Below are positions 50,186-61,969 of a stretch of DNA of 64,000 bases, one piece after another. The DNA lies in contig NW_023998427.1 of assembly GCF_014805625.2 (NCBI RefSeq), forward strand, positions 772,445-836,444, read 5' to 3'. Origin of the DNA: Glossina fuscipes (taxonomy: Eukaryota; Arthropoda; Insecta; Diptera; Glossinidae). A model generated the notes under the pieces. The model saw only the letters and a list, made by a program, of their open reading frames with translations, had not been told where the DNA came from and ran no database searches. Position 1 is the first letter of the stretch, and the number at the start of each line of letters is the position of its first letter. The position numbers were made by a program, and so were the translations under genes.

Positions 50186-52040
50186 AAATTCTCCATTTCT
50201 GTATGAGCAGTTGAAAGCGCGTTCAAGTGTGTTGCCCCAGCCGGTCCATAGTTTTCACACCAATTTGGAATCCAGAAATACTACTTCTTAGTCACTTTTT
50301 TTCGCGTCTTGTCATCACTATTTCATCTATGCAACACCGAAAGCAAAGAAAGTTCGTTGCGCAGTCTCATTCAATTTACAGAGTTGCGCCGACATTTTTA
50401 ACGCAATCATGCGCAGCCATGAGATACCCTAAGCCTGCGACATCGTGAAATCCTTTTCTTCGTCTTCACATATTGAAAGTTCACTCCAATCGTGTTATCG
50501 TGTTAACATTTTTTTCATGTACGCAGTACTGCTTTAATTATCCATAATGTCACCACACCTTAGTGCCACAACTCTTCAGTCAATAATCAGATGTCTATAA
50601 AACGTAGAAGACATGAAGGGCGGGAATTATCACCTTTTGAGCTCACACCGCTCTCAAAAGTACACTAAACTAGCTACAGTTTAGAGATAAATAAGTTAGT
50701 AATAGACTGCACAACTCTGTCATACGATTCGCTTTTGGTTTATCTTATACGCAATTAGCCGATTTCGAGTTCGATTCACCTTAACAGGTAATACTAAACG
50801 TCTTCGAACAGGATGGGGTTGAGGTTGGCGCACAAATCGAATTTTCTATTTCTTTCGACTGCTATAAGGAACTTGGAAGCGGCCAAATACGAAGAGAACA
50901 AAAGTAACATAATTCATATAGAAAACACATTACAATACATGAGACATGAACACGACATGAACCATTATATGCATAGGAATGCGATGAAAGACATAAACAC
51001 ATCTTTAGCATATCAGGTTTTTCTACGAGATGGCATTAGCGTGACTTGTCCGTATGAGGGTACTGCAATACTGCAAATAAAACGTCAAACATGAAAGGCG
51101 GTCCTTTCCCGACTTAATGCGAACAAAATTTAGATTGAATCGTAACATATGTGGAAGAAGAGACAAGGCACAATATCGGAAAGATAAAAATCCCTGAAAC
51201 AAATCGGGGGAGTAGAATATCTTCCGAAGTTCGACTTCGTATGCTAGAAGACATGCAGAAAAGCTTAGGCGTTAGTCGCGCTGTATACACCAAACCGACG
51301 TCGTTGTTCGTAACATTTGCTTTAATCAGTTACTCTGCGCGTGGGTTATACTCTGGCTATACTCTTATGATGATATCCTAAAATTGTTCCTTATGCAGAT
51401 AATCTCAAAAGACGAAGGAATTGTCCTTGCTGGGAGTGATCCGTATCCTGTTGGATACACACACAAAGCTTTGAGTAAAATAATTTGAACAAAATGGAGA
51501 ACTTATTTTAACCCTTAGCAGAATTGAACAGAGTATCAGTAAAAGTAGTGTTTTCATGCAAGCTTTTGTATACCAATATTCTGCTATAACTAATAAAACG
51601 AATTGAGAGTCAAGCTTGGAAGCCCGAAAATGAGAATCGAACAGAAATTTGTAGATTGCGTAAATTTTCGATTGACTTTATTTGCAAGTGTAATGAATGA
51701 TAATATTGTGCTTGACGTTGGTTGAAGAACGACATGTAAACTGTACGTGTAAACGCTCGTTAGAAACAATTACTAGTAATAGTAAGTGCATAGATGTATG
51801 TAAGCGAGAAAGAGACGGTAGCGTTGTTAGTTACTGTAAAGTAAAAGATCTAACGGTATCTATATTGCTTATTAGTAATTGTCGTCACTGCTTATTTATC
51901 TGCGTTAATGCAAACACATAATCAGGACCTGTGTGCAACGAACAACACACAAGTAATAATCGCATGCACTTAAGTTACAAGAACAAAAAATTTTAAACAA
52001 ATTATTTCACATGACTTCTATTAACGTAAGCAAAACAAAA
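50186..52040. other. No supported gene; perhaps decayed mobile DNA
   Basis: Open frames at 50227-50448, 50813-51094, 51151-51381 and 51697-51921 all lie on the + strand and the composition is less AT-biased than average. I could read no diagnostic reverse transcriptase, integrase or host domain with confidence. An old retroelement is possible. Confidence 0.4.
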
Positions 52041-52044
52041 ATTG

Positions 52045-52845
52045 CTTTTTATGATCCATCACCGTAGTATGAAGGGTATATTCATTTTGTCAAAACGTTT
52101 GCAACGCCCAGAAGGAAGCATCGGACACCATTGCAAAGCGATATGCTGGTTAAATTTTTGAATCGAATTAAGCTCGTGCGTCTGTCCGTCTGACCGCCTG
52201 TCCGTCTGTATAATGTCTGTTGTAAGTATTCTCCGCCTAGCCGCAAAATTGAAGCTATCAACATCAAACTTGGCAGCAACATTGCAAGTTCCTGCATGCA
52301 GGTTGGCATTGAAAATAGGCCAAATCGGTCGAAGGACACGCCCACAGCGCCATGTAAAATTGGAAAACCTCTGCTTTTTAAAAGGAATGAAAAATTGGTT
52401 TTTTGCTCATTACTCGTAAACTTGAGCAAATAAATGTACAAAAAATTTGAACGTCTATCGTAGACACAGAAATTGAAAAAATTGACCACGCCTACCCAAT
52501 ATTACGGTGTATCAAAATTAAGTTGATTTTTCAATATCTTTATAACGCGTAAAAAAAATCCTATAGAATATACAAATTCTTGACCAGTTGCCAATCTGCA
52601 ATGCGCCGAAGCATGTCCTTCTGTTCGTCTGTTCATTTGTCTGTTTGCGCAGTTTTGTGGTAAACATTCTCTCGTTAGCGAAAATGAAGATAACGCCTAG
52701 AAATTTCGTAAACGAATTTGGAATTGATCTAAACTTTTCAAAGGACACGCCCATAACGCCCATATGCCCATATGACAAATAGTTTTGTTTGGAAAATAGG
52801 AAGAAATGAGCTGCGCCCACTCCACGTTTTTTTTTTTTTTTTTTT
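52045..52845 (+). repeat. Dispersed repeat A, best preserved copy
   Basis: Two related halves. First half: CATTTTGTCAAAACGTTTGC, AACGCCCAGAAGGAAGCATC, GTCTGTCCGTCTGACCG, GCAAAATTGAAGCTATCAAC, GACACGCCCACAGCGCCATG, GCTCATTACTCGTAAAC, GACCACGCCTACCCAATATT. Second half: TATAGAATATACAAATTCTT, GTCCTTCTGTTCGTCTG, GAAAATGAAGATAACGCCTA, GACACGCCCATAACGCCC, then GCGCCCACTCC and a T tract. The AGGACACG block recurs at 52333 and 52742. The open frames on both strands here (for example 52082-52489 minus) are accidents of the repeat. Confidence 0.85.
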
Positions 52846-53976
52846 TTTTAATTTTATCTATTAGAGTTGCAGTAGGTAAGACCAGAATTGATGAATGAAG
52901 AAGTGTTCAGATATGAGCGCAAATTTCATGCGAAGTAATCGCTTCTTATTTGATGGGAACGATTGCTAAAAGTTTAGTATTGCAACCAAAGTCTTAGTGG
53001 TCGAACGCTGAAGGGGATAGATCAGGTACCGATTGCTGTATGTTTACCAATTAGCCAACTTGCAGCTAAGTTAAGCTAACATAAAACTATGCGTTTGCAC
53101 AGTGTGCACCACTAACACGTAATTTCGACCAATAACTGATAATATCAATAGTGAGACATTAAATAATTGCAATTAAGCAAGTAAGATTTAAACCAAGCCT
53201 GGATAGCCTAGTATGAGAAACTAATAATTCATTCCCGTGCTTAGCATATTATCGCCCCAAAGTGCTTAGGACGCATTGAGATCCATCTACCAGAAGAACA
53301 CATGTGCGCGCCAATGCGGTTGTCGTTAAGCTAGGGATGTGATAAATAATCAAAGCCCACACCAATTCCCCCCCTCCCTCGCCTTTCATTACCCCATTAA
53401 CAGTGTTCCTAAAAAAGTTGCCAATCCGTGCTTCATGTAACGCCAATCTATCCAATCGAATAAAAGAAATCTTACGCAAAATTCTAGAATCTAGATCGGA
53501 GGTCGCCAACATTAGTTTCTATATCGTATCGGGACTTCTCAAACTAATTGTCACGAATATGTCAAATCTTAGGCAAGAAAATGTATCGCAAAACTTTGTA
53601 GTCCCCTTCGAGTTGTATTGCCAAATGTTGTTATAATGAAACTATTTGATTTTTAATTTCATATAATTATGTCGTAAATTAATTATTGCCTAATAAATTT
53701 TCATAAAATTAATTTTTAACAATTATTATATGAGGAATTAGTGAAAATAAAAAGTTTACAATTTAGCATAAATGCGTCAATGCATTCCTACACTTATCGA
53801 ATGGATTTTATTACACAATTTACAACTCATTAATATTTCAGCAAATCGCTTTAACCACTAGTATAAATATGAGCATATATATATGCATTCGTATGCATAC
53901 GCACACATAAACTAACATTTTCAATTTTATTATAATCACAATGGCTATTGCACTCCCTCTCTACGATCACAAACCA

Positions 53977-54018
<42 letters not shown>

Positions 54019-55100
54019 CTATACGCATGAATATCTAAGTGTGCATAAATATATGTATGTATGTATTCATTGCGTTATTATAATGTCACCTCTACAGAGT
54101 TGCATTTCTGTATATACATATATATATATATATATATATTTACATCGACGTATTTAATTTTACATACGAAGCTTATTTGTAGTTGACTCCGAACGTATTC
54201 TATGCGTACACAAGTACGTGCATAAACCAAAAGTTAAAAAAAAAAAAACAAAAAAAAAAGAAAGAATAATACAAACACAACCTATGCAAATTAAAATTGC
54301 GTATAAATTTAAACACGAATTACCAATCGTGTACATACATATATATATATATATATATACATCATACACATAGACTGTATATGTATCCGTAATGAGTGAA
54401 TGTTCTTAGGTACATTAAGCAAACTGTTGTTTACTTTTTGAATTGTTGTCGCTGTTATGTGTGTGCGTTTCTTTTTTTTTTTCTTATTTTATTTATTTAA
54501 CTATATATTGCTCACACACAAACAACCATCCCAACCATACACATTTGCAATAATTATTTCGTAAAATAAAATACAAGTGTTTAACATTTGCTTCTACATA
54601 TAATATATGTGGAGCGCCAAGAACTAACTAAGCTAACTTTGCGATATGGATATGAGTAAAATATTTTTGATATTATGCTTCTAGACCGATGCAGTTCGAA
54701 AATCTGCAAAGCCAATTACCGATCCATTCAGTCATATTCTGTCGATTGAAATCACAATAGTATTGAAAATATGGAAAGTTAATGAGCTAATGACTTACAA
54801 CCTATGATGTATATATATGAATATATCATAAGGAGGCGGGTGTCAAAGATTCGTTTCAAGATAGCCAATGTTAGAAATTTGATTTCATTTTAAGCATAAA
54901 ATTTCGCACTTTGTACTTTCCAATGCAAATACATATGTTTGCGGCTCGATAATAATTCTGCATATATGTGTGTATTTATAATTAATAGCAATACAATATT
55001 TATTGTGTAAATTAATTGTTTTATTTTGGTAATTGGCCGTCTTTCGTGCACTTTTGTGCCCGCCACAATTGATATAATTGAAAACTGATAAAAATTGGAT
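52846..55100. other. No gene recognised
   Basis: AC array (53980-54014), AT arrays (54118-54139, 54340-54358) and A tracts. No coding evidence. Confidence 0.6.
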
Positions 55101-55103
55101 GGA

Positions 55104-55165
55104 ATTACTTTTATTAGTTATTATTATTATTATTGTTATTACTATTATTATTATTATCATTATTA

Positions 55166-55196
<31 letters not shown>
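55104..55196. repeat. (TTA)n trinucleotide array, left flank of the LINE fragment
   Basis: About 90 bases of ATT/TTA repeats with a few G and C interruptions, equivalent to TAA repeats on the minus strand. It abuts the 3' end of the minus-strand LINE fragment. A second pure array of the same unit lies at 56049-56090 on the other side. Confidence 0.95.
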
Positions 55197-55199
55197 GAG

Positions 55200-56048
55200 T
55201 TTCTACATTCCTCAGCTAACGGCTGGGGGCCTGTGCCCCCCCCCCCCGAAGTTGGGCTCAGCTGAGCTTTTTTTTAATATTACTCTAGCACCTGTATTTA
55301 CTGATCTTGCAGAAATCCCCCTGTCAAAGTCGTTGTAGAGAGCAGCACTGCTTTCTAGGCCTTCTGCGATACATTATGAACCTCTAAGTACTTAAGATCG
55401 TTTATAGCAGTTTTCGACACTATTAACGCACAAGAAATCACGATTGAACATAGGGTCACTTTCTCTATATTGTATATGTTTTTTATCTCTTGTGCCAGTT
55501 CCGTATTTTTGGCAACATTATTGATGTATACTGTTTATATATATTTTGTGTGAGCGGGATTATAACATCTATAATGCTGATTGACTTATTCTGCCAATTT
55601 TGTATAACTATGTCCGGTTGTCTGTCCCAATGTATATATGATCGCTGTCTGTCGCAAGACATTCATGACATTCTAGTTCTCTATTATCAGCGCGGGCCGA
55701 TACATATTATATGGGGCTAGTGGTGTTCGTGTACTACATCACCCAGCCAATGCTTGACGTATTATTTTATATACTGGGGCGTGTCTATTCAGGTATTCCG
55801 TGTTAGCAAGTGTTATGCACCCGGCAATAATGTGATTTATTGTTTATATACTGCTTCGGCGTTTGCGGCAAAAGTCCTGTTCCTATTTCTGACTTTATTC
55901 TATGCCTTTGGTAATATCGTGTGGATACTACTTTATCTTGTTTAGCAACAATTAATCCTTCCGTCCCAAAAAAACAGCTCGCTGCAGTACTCTGCAGATC
56001 TATTGTAACTTTCCCCGCCTCATTCGCATGGTTTCCCTGTATTTGTTT
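55200..56048 (-). mobile_element. R4/Dong-clade non-LTR retrotransposon, 5'-truncated 3' fragment
   Basis: On the minus strand, from about 55940 down to 55300, the translated pieces match the C-terminus of LINEs that carry a restriction-enzyme-like endonuclease: RHAPVYKIIRQALA, then RPALIIEN (family: RPDI-x-hydrophobic), then a worn hydrophobic-DVA segment, then ELAQEIKNIYNIEKVTLCSI with IVISCALIVSKTAINDLKYL, and finally QKA, a stop, KAVLLSTTT. The Asp of the PD motif is Ala here and several stops are present (for example TAG at 55355-55357), so it is inactive. The 3' UTR lies at about 55200-55300, next to TAA repeats. All + strand open frames in this segment are shadows. Confidence 0.7.
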
Positions 56049-56049
56049 C

Positions 56050-56090
<41 letters not shown>
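56049..56090. repeat. (TTA)n trinucleotide array, right flank of the LINE fragment
   Basis: About 13 pure ATT units. With the array at 55104-55196 it brackets the LINE fragment. R4/Dong-type elements are known to insert into TAA repeats (Dong of Bombyx mori), so the two arrays probably were one target array before insertion. Confidence 0.9.
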
Positions 56091-56094
<4 letters not shown>

Positions 56095-56374
56095 AAATAA
56101 TAACTTAATTGCTCTAAATTGCTCTAAAAATAATTGCATTGCAAATTTAGTGTGGAAATATTGTAACAGAGACTATTTTAAAATCATTTCCTTTGCTAAA
56201 ATTTTTGGTCAGAAATTCATTTCATGCATAGATTTTCACAAAATCATAAATAGGAAAACTGAACCGAGTTACTTTAAACAGATCACACAGCAAATACATT
56301 TCCTTAAAATGAAGAGATGAAGAGCCAAAAAAAAAAAAAAAAAAAGTTTTAAAATATTTATATATTAATGGTAT

Positions 56375-56611
56375 ATGACATGTGGAGAAAAGACTTGGAA
56401 TTTGTCATTACAGGAAGCCATGACCATGCCACTGAGACAAATAGTTAGATATGGACCAGCAGCCAGAGATCTTGGTCAATATTTTTTAGTACCCAACTGA
56501 GACAAGTTTCGTGCCATTCGGAAATATGAAGAGCAATCGATTGAGCAGCGTCCTATAATGGGCAAAGAGGAGACTCTCCAAACACGTTTAGCACAATTAT
56601 CGGAATTTTAA
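56375..56611 (+). pseudogene. Small broken ORF of unknown family
   Basis: From the ATG at 56375 one frame runs 78 codons to TAA at 56609, interrupted by a single TGA at 56498-56500. The peptide looks like genuine coding sequence: well-mixed composition, MPLRQIVRYGPAARDLGQYF before the stop and FRAIRKYEEQSIEQRP after it, with codon use unlike the AT-rich flanks. A good acceptor-like site (TTTGTCATTACAG) ends at 56413, so an exon starting there is another reading. I do not recognise the family; a small mitochondrial-type protein retrocopy or a transposon fragment are both possible. Confidence 0.35.
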
Positions 56612-57104
56612 GTTAATTAACTAAATTAAAATTTATCCCGAACGTATATTTTCCCCTCCCATATATATACACCTAAAAAGAGAAATATCCGCATGAGTAG
56701 CCAGTTAGATAAGAACGGTGGCTACCAAGTCAGGGTTCATGATTTTTAATCTCGACGCATTGAGGCTTACTTTGGTGATAGCTTTAAAGAGGGCTTAGTC
56801 GATGAAGGGATAACCCTTAATGATTGGGCACGCATCCACTAGGCTGCGCCCACCACCTCCCTATTTATTTCTATCTTTGCCCTTCCACTAGGTCACAAAC
56901 AATTTTGACCGGCACCGAGTTACGCAAATAGAAGACATCCTCTACGTGAAAAAAGGACTACGAAATTTATATTTGCTTGCGAGAGAATTTTTTTTACATA
57001 TCACTCTCGTCCTGGGAACGACTTAAAAAAGAAAACGAAAAAATAAAATTTCTTTACTCTTTAATAGATGATGGACGTCATAAATATTTCCCAAGATTTT
57101 GGAT
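56612..57104. other. No supported gene
   Basis: The stretch around 56690-56830 is comparatively GC-rich and may continue whatever the broken ORF belongs to (it has a second protein-like stretch, starting MSSQLDKNGGYQVRVHDF and interrupted by a stop). Nothing diagnostic. Confidence 0.35.
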
Positions 57105-57230
57105 AAGATACGGTGGAATTATATCGATCTTTTGATCAAGAATACATCGAATTTATGATGTCTCTGTTGCTTCCTTCTGGGTGTTGCATACGTCTTTACA
57201 AAATACGATGTGACGCGAAAAACCAAAGTA
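57105..57230 (-). repeat. Dispersed repeat A, small terminal fragment
   Basis: On the minus strand: CGTATTTTGTAAAGACGTAT, GCAACACCCAGAAGGAAGCA and CTTGATCAAAAG. This is the opening of family A only. The frame 57113-57334 that crosses it is not a gene. Confidence 0.6.
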
Positions 57231-57547
57231 ATAAAGCCTTTGTATATTTCGTGGTTGATAGGGATAGGAGTGATCCTGCAAACGCCACCGGATCTATATA
57301 TTACGCTCCGGTAATTGGAGATGTAAAATTTTGATTAATTTGCTACGAGTTACGGGCTCAAAAAAATGGATTTTAATTTTTAATCTAACCGTAAATCGGA
57401 AAACGTCACTCTTTTAGAAAATTTCATAAAGAATTGCGGCACAACTGCCATTTTGGATATAATTACTGTATAAAAAAAAAATGATAAAAACGAAAAAAAA
57501 AAAAAAAAAAGTAAGAAGGTTATAGACGGGCAAAGCCGACCATTAAA

Positions 57548-57923
57548 TATCCTACACCAGATTGTCTAACACGATTCTTATTTTTATTATAGAACAAATG
57601 ATAATTTTATGTAGGGAGTGATCGAAAATGTGGACCGATTCGAATCATTCATTTTCAATAGCATTCATTGGTCCTGTCGTCAGAACACGTCACTATACCA
57701 AATTTCATCGAAATAACGCAAAAATTGCGAATTGCAGCTTGAACACAAATTTACACGGACAAACTTCAGATGGACAGATGGACGTACAGGCTTAGATCAA
57801 TTGAGATTGCAATTCTGAATTGATCGGTATAACGAATAGGTGGGTTTATCTGAAGCCCTTTCGCGTATTACATACGACCGCATTAACTTAATATACCCGG
57901 TATCACAAGTGGCATAGGGTATA
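57548..57923 (+). repeat. Dispersed repeat D, complete copy with terminal inverted repeats
   Basis: Starts with TATCCTACACCA and ends with TGGCATAGGGTATA, imperfect inverted repeats of one another; the 40621 copy ends with TGGTGTAGGATATA, an exact reverse complement of this copy's start plus two bases. Body blocks: GGGAGTGATCGAAAATGTGG, TTTTCAATAGCATTC, CCAAATTTCATCGAAATA, CGCAAAAATTGCGAATTGC, ACACGGACAAACTTCAGATG, GAATTGATCGGTATAACGAA, GGTGGGT and AAGCCCTTTCG. The 376-bp length, the inverted ends and the lack of coding suit a non-autonomous DNA transposon (MITE-like). Confidence 0.7.
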
Positions 57924-58634
57924 AATACAGGTCCCTTAAAATTTATATACTCATGAATAAACATGTGATTGTGACATATACTCGTAAGCGTTCACATACA
58001 TAAAATGCAAAGTGTCAAAGTATTATAGTTTGCAAACGCAAGTGTCATATTGTTTGAACAGGCCGTCGCTGTCGACGGAAGCAAAATAAAAAAAAAAAAA
58101 GTGTATATATTTATATATATATATATATATATATAGGACGCGAATTTAAATGAAAATTAAAAAATTCATTATTAAACTTTTGAGCAATCAAAATATTTCT
58201 TTATTTGCATGTCCTATGCAAGCATACATTATATATATGCGCGATATAATATATTATAATGCAAATAAGCTTATCGTTTGTGTGTATGTGGGTGTGTGTG
58301 TGTGTGTGTGTGTAAAAAAAGGGTTCTTGTCGTTCATTTTTCGATGGAATTATTCGTAGATATATACATTTCATAACATGTATGTTTGCGAATTGTTGTT
58401 GGTGACATGTTGTTGGTTATGTGTAAGTATACCATATATATATATATATATTATATATATATTATATTATATTTTTCGTTATCATACTTGAAACTTGAAA
58501 TTCATTTCCTCCCGTAGAATAGCATCATTTTTAGGCGGAATTTACCTTCAAAAGATTTTCGAAAGAACTTAAGAAACTCTTCATTGAAATGTTATGTTAC
58601 TTTTACACATTTACACACTTTACATAGGCAAATA

Positions 58635-58672
<38 letters not shown>

Positions 58673-58813
58673 TATCTAAAACTGTTTTGTTATGCTTTCG
58701 TAGACTTATTTTATGAACCTATGCACTATGATGATGATGCATAGAAGTTACTCGAAGGAAAAACTTGTGAAATGTGTATTAGAAAAACTCTCTCTGCTTA
58801 ATATTTTCATTGT

Positions 58814-58845
<32 letters not shown>

Positions 58846-59944
58846 TCGGTCGTTTCATTAAATAAACCATCGTCAACATATGCATGCACATTGTACATGT
58901 ACATACATCAACTGTAACTATAGAAATGCATACTTATAAGTAAGATATAAATATATATAGACATAAATGTAATTGAAAACGAGATATGAAAGAAAAAGGA
59001 GGTAAGTTATTTTGCAAATATATGAAAACAAGTGAGAATTTTCTGATTTTTGTGGAAAAAAAAAAATTAAGTCTATAATATTTATGGGTTTAGCTTTATC
59101 AATTTAAAATTTTATTTTTTTTCTGGAAAAATTTCAAAAAAAAAAAAAAAAAAAATTAGAGAAAATAACGTATAATATATTCACATTACCGCCTATGTAC
59201 TATGAAATATTCGAAGAATACGTTGTGTGTAATGAAATTTGTTTAATATTTATATCATAATTTAGTGAACATTTTAATTTTAAGACGAGCTTGTAATTTA
59301 ACCAACAATAAGCTTTTACATGTGTTAGCAAATATTGCAGTGAACCAAAAGTGTCCTCTCTCTCGCTCGCTCTCTCTCTCTCTCTTTCTCTGTAGTTATT
59401 CCCCCTTTTATAGGTTAAGCGAAACTAATGCAGACTTAGGAAATCGAGTTTGTCGTTACGATTAAGTAAAGTGCAAGAAGTGTACATGGACTTCATTCTA
59501 TCATGTATATATATATATATATATGTATCATAAACATAAATTTATTTTTGTAAATATTAAATGATTGATATAACTGAAGCTTTTCAAATTAAATTTTCGG
59601 TTTCTTGTCCTTTTTTCTTTGCTATATACACATATTTTGTTTTTAGAAAAGAAGAAAAAAAAAAAAAAAGAACAAACGAAAAATGGAAATAATAAAATAG
59701 TTAACAGTGACCGTTTCTCTCGCTTTCTCTCGAATTTTATATAAATTCTTTCAAGTTTCTTTTCTTTCGATATTTTCGTTCTTTTTTTATCGGATGCATA
59801 GAGTGAATGAATATAGTTTGATTAATTTCCTGATATGTATGTTTGAATATGCACACGAGCAAGTAAACAACTAACTGGGTGTACGTGAGTGCGCACATAC
59901 ACATACTACTACGGCTTTATGATGACCTTCCCATATTTTCATTC
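57924..59944. other. No gene recognised
   Basis: AT arrays, a GT array (58288-58312), a TC array (59357-59393) and an A run of about 30 (58636-58665). No coding evidence. Confidence 0.6.
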
Positions 59945-60770
59945 CATACACCCATCGCCAAAGGACGAGCGGTATATTCATATTGTCAAAACGTTTGCAA
60001 CGTTTGCGTGGGAAGAGAAGTTTCAGAGACCCAACTATGTATTATTATTTTTGATCAGAATTCAATTCTGAACTGATTTAAGCATGTTAAGCAAAAAATG
60101 AAGCGGTCCGGTACAAATTTAACAAACAAATATTTGATCGGACACGTCTGCAGTTTCCCGTAACATGAGGGCAGTGTTTTTGCACTAATTACTCGCAAAC
60201 TGCACCTGATAAGGCTATGAAAAATTTGAACATTCTATGATCAATATTATGGTACTTGGACAAAAATTTAAATTATTGGCCACACCCATTCAATATTTTA
60301 ATGTATCAAGTGTATCAAAATATTATTTCTTTTCTTTGGTCACTTGTCCTTTACAGCGTCCAGAAGCAAGCTGCATAAATGCAATAAACTAAACACAGTC
60401 TTGGTCAGTGTCGAATTCCGAATGCACCTAAGCATCATATCCGTCTTATCCGGTGTTTACTTGTGGCGTCTGTTCATCCTATGTAGCATTTGTGATAAAA
60501 TGAATATATCGTCTACAAGAGAGATATCGCACAAGAGTATTTGATAATGACTTAAACTTTTCAATGGATAAGAATGAGTACAATGCCCACACACTTAATG
60601 CGGCCAAAAATTGAGAATACCTGAGATACACGATATAAATTTCCTAATGAACAAAATCAGCCACGCCTATCGAGTATGGAAATTTAGCATTTTCATTTTT
60701 TTTCTTCCCTTGGAGGGATAATGGGTGCAAAAGATTCAGTCACATGAACTGAATATAATTTTCTTATTTG
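59945..60770 (+). repeat. Dispersed repeat A, long diverged copy
   Basis: Begins CATATTGTCAAAACGTTTGC and ends ATGGGTGCAAAAGATTCAGT near 60743. Contains GATCGGACACGTCTGCAG, ACTAATTACTCGCAAAC, GGCCACACCCATTCAATATT, and in its second half CAAGAGAGATATCGC and GCCACGCCTATCGAG. More diverged than the 52045 and 61970 copies. The frames at 59879-60076 and 60344-60544 are accidental. Confidence 0.7.
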
Positions 60771-61965
60771 TTTTGGTCAAAATCCATGTCACTGTATGCG
60801 ACCGAGTGGGCAGTTATAAGATTGTCACGCAGAAAAAACTATTAGAGAAACTATAAAAATGGGAAAGAAAGCAATTCAAGTAACATACATTTATGCATTA
60901 CATACACACTTTTGTTTGAACAAACCCAATGGAAGCACTAGGAACTATGAAAAAGAGGTTAAAAAAAAAAAAAAACAAAATGATTAAAAGATTTAGTAAA
61001 AAGTGGTAACAGAAGGGTTTAGTGTTCTCTCGCTGTTATACTCGTGAAGCAAATGAAAAGAAGAATTGCATTTCATTTTATTCTTTTTCGATTTTCAATG
61101 AAGCGGAAAAACCTTAAACCTCGTGGAAGCAAAAATTATTTCTCGAAAACTTTTTATACGAAAAACTTTCACTACGTCTTACACTTATATTTATCTTTGA
61201 AAAAAACAAAAACAAAAAAAAAAAAAAATCACTTATTGGATTGGGTTATTTACGGCGATCCAGTTGCTTTACTTTTTCTGTTTCGGGAAAGCTTTTCAAC
61301 TGAATCTAATTTATCTTTGTCTTCATCATGACCATCGCCATTATCATCAGCGTCAGCTTTTACATAATATTTTCTTCATTTATCAAAGAATTGCCATTGA
61401 CTTTCATATATTATTAAAGCGACCCCAATAAGGATCACAGCTACGCAGAGCAATCAATAAATTCAACTAAATTGGGTAAAGAGAATACGTGAAGAAAACG
61501 CGAAACAAATATTTCAAAATTTACATTCTGTACGTATTCTTTGACGTGTGAAACCTTTGTCGTGATATTAATCGAATTTTAATTGCGCGCTCAACTATGT
61601 CCGAATACCTCGAAAAAAATAGCTTTTAGAGTTTTGTGTATCTTGCATCGTCGTGACTCCTTTTAAATAAGCAGCAAACATGAACATCGGCTGACCTGCT
61701 TGAAATCCAATTCTTAACCAGAGTGAACTTGACTTTTCGAATGCCAAAAACGATTACATCGACTTGGACTGGAAGATGATGAAGTCATTGAGTCGACTGA
61801 TTGACTTCTGTGTTCAATACAATGGTAATAAGTCGTAGAGTGAACTGAAACCGATCAAAATAATCAAAGAAAGTGTTGATATTGAGTTGAGATATCTCCT
61901 TTGTTGCTTTCCTTTCCTTTCCTTTCCTTTCCTTTTTTCTTTTCCGTTCGTCAGCAAATCTTTAT
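60771..61965. other. No gene recognised
   Basis: A tracts near 60960 and 61215 and a five-fold CCTTT array (61908-61936). No coding evidence. Confidence 0.6.
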
Positions 61966-61969
61966 CGCT

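Noticed and set aside
51400..51560. Possible retroviral-type RNase H piece (PVGYTHKALSK)
   Set aside because: A few residues resemble a gypsy RNase H motif, but the flanking conserved residues are absent and no other domains could be read nearby.
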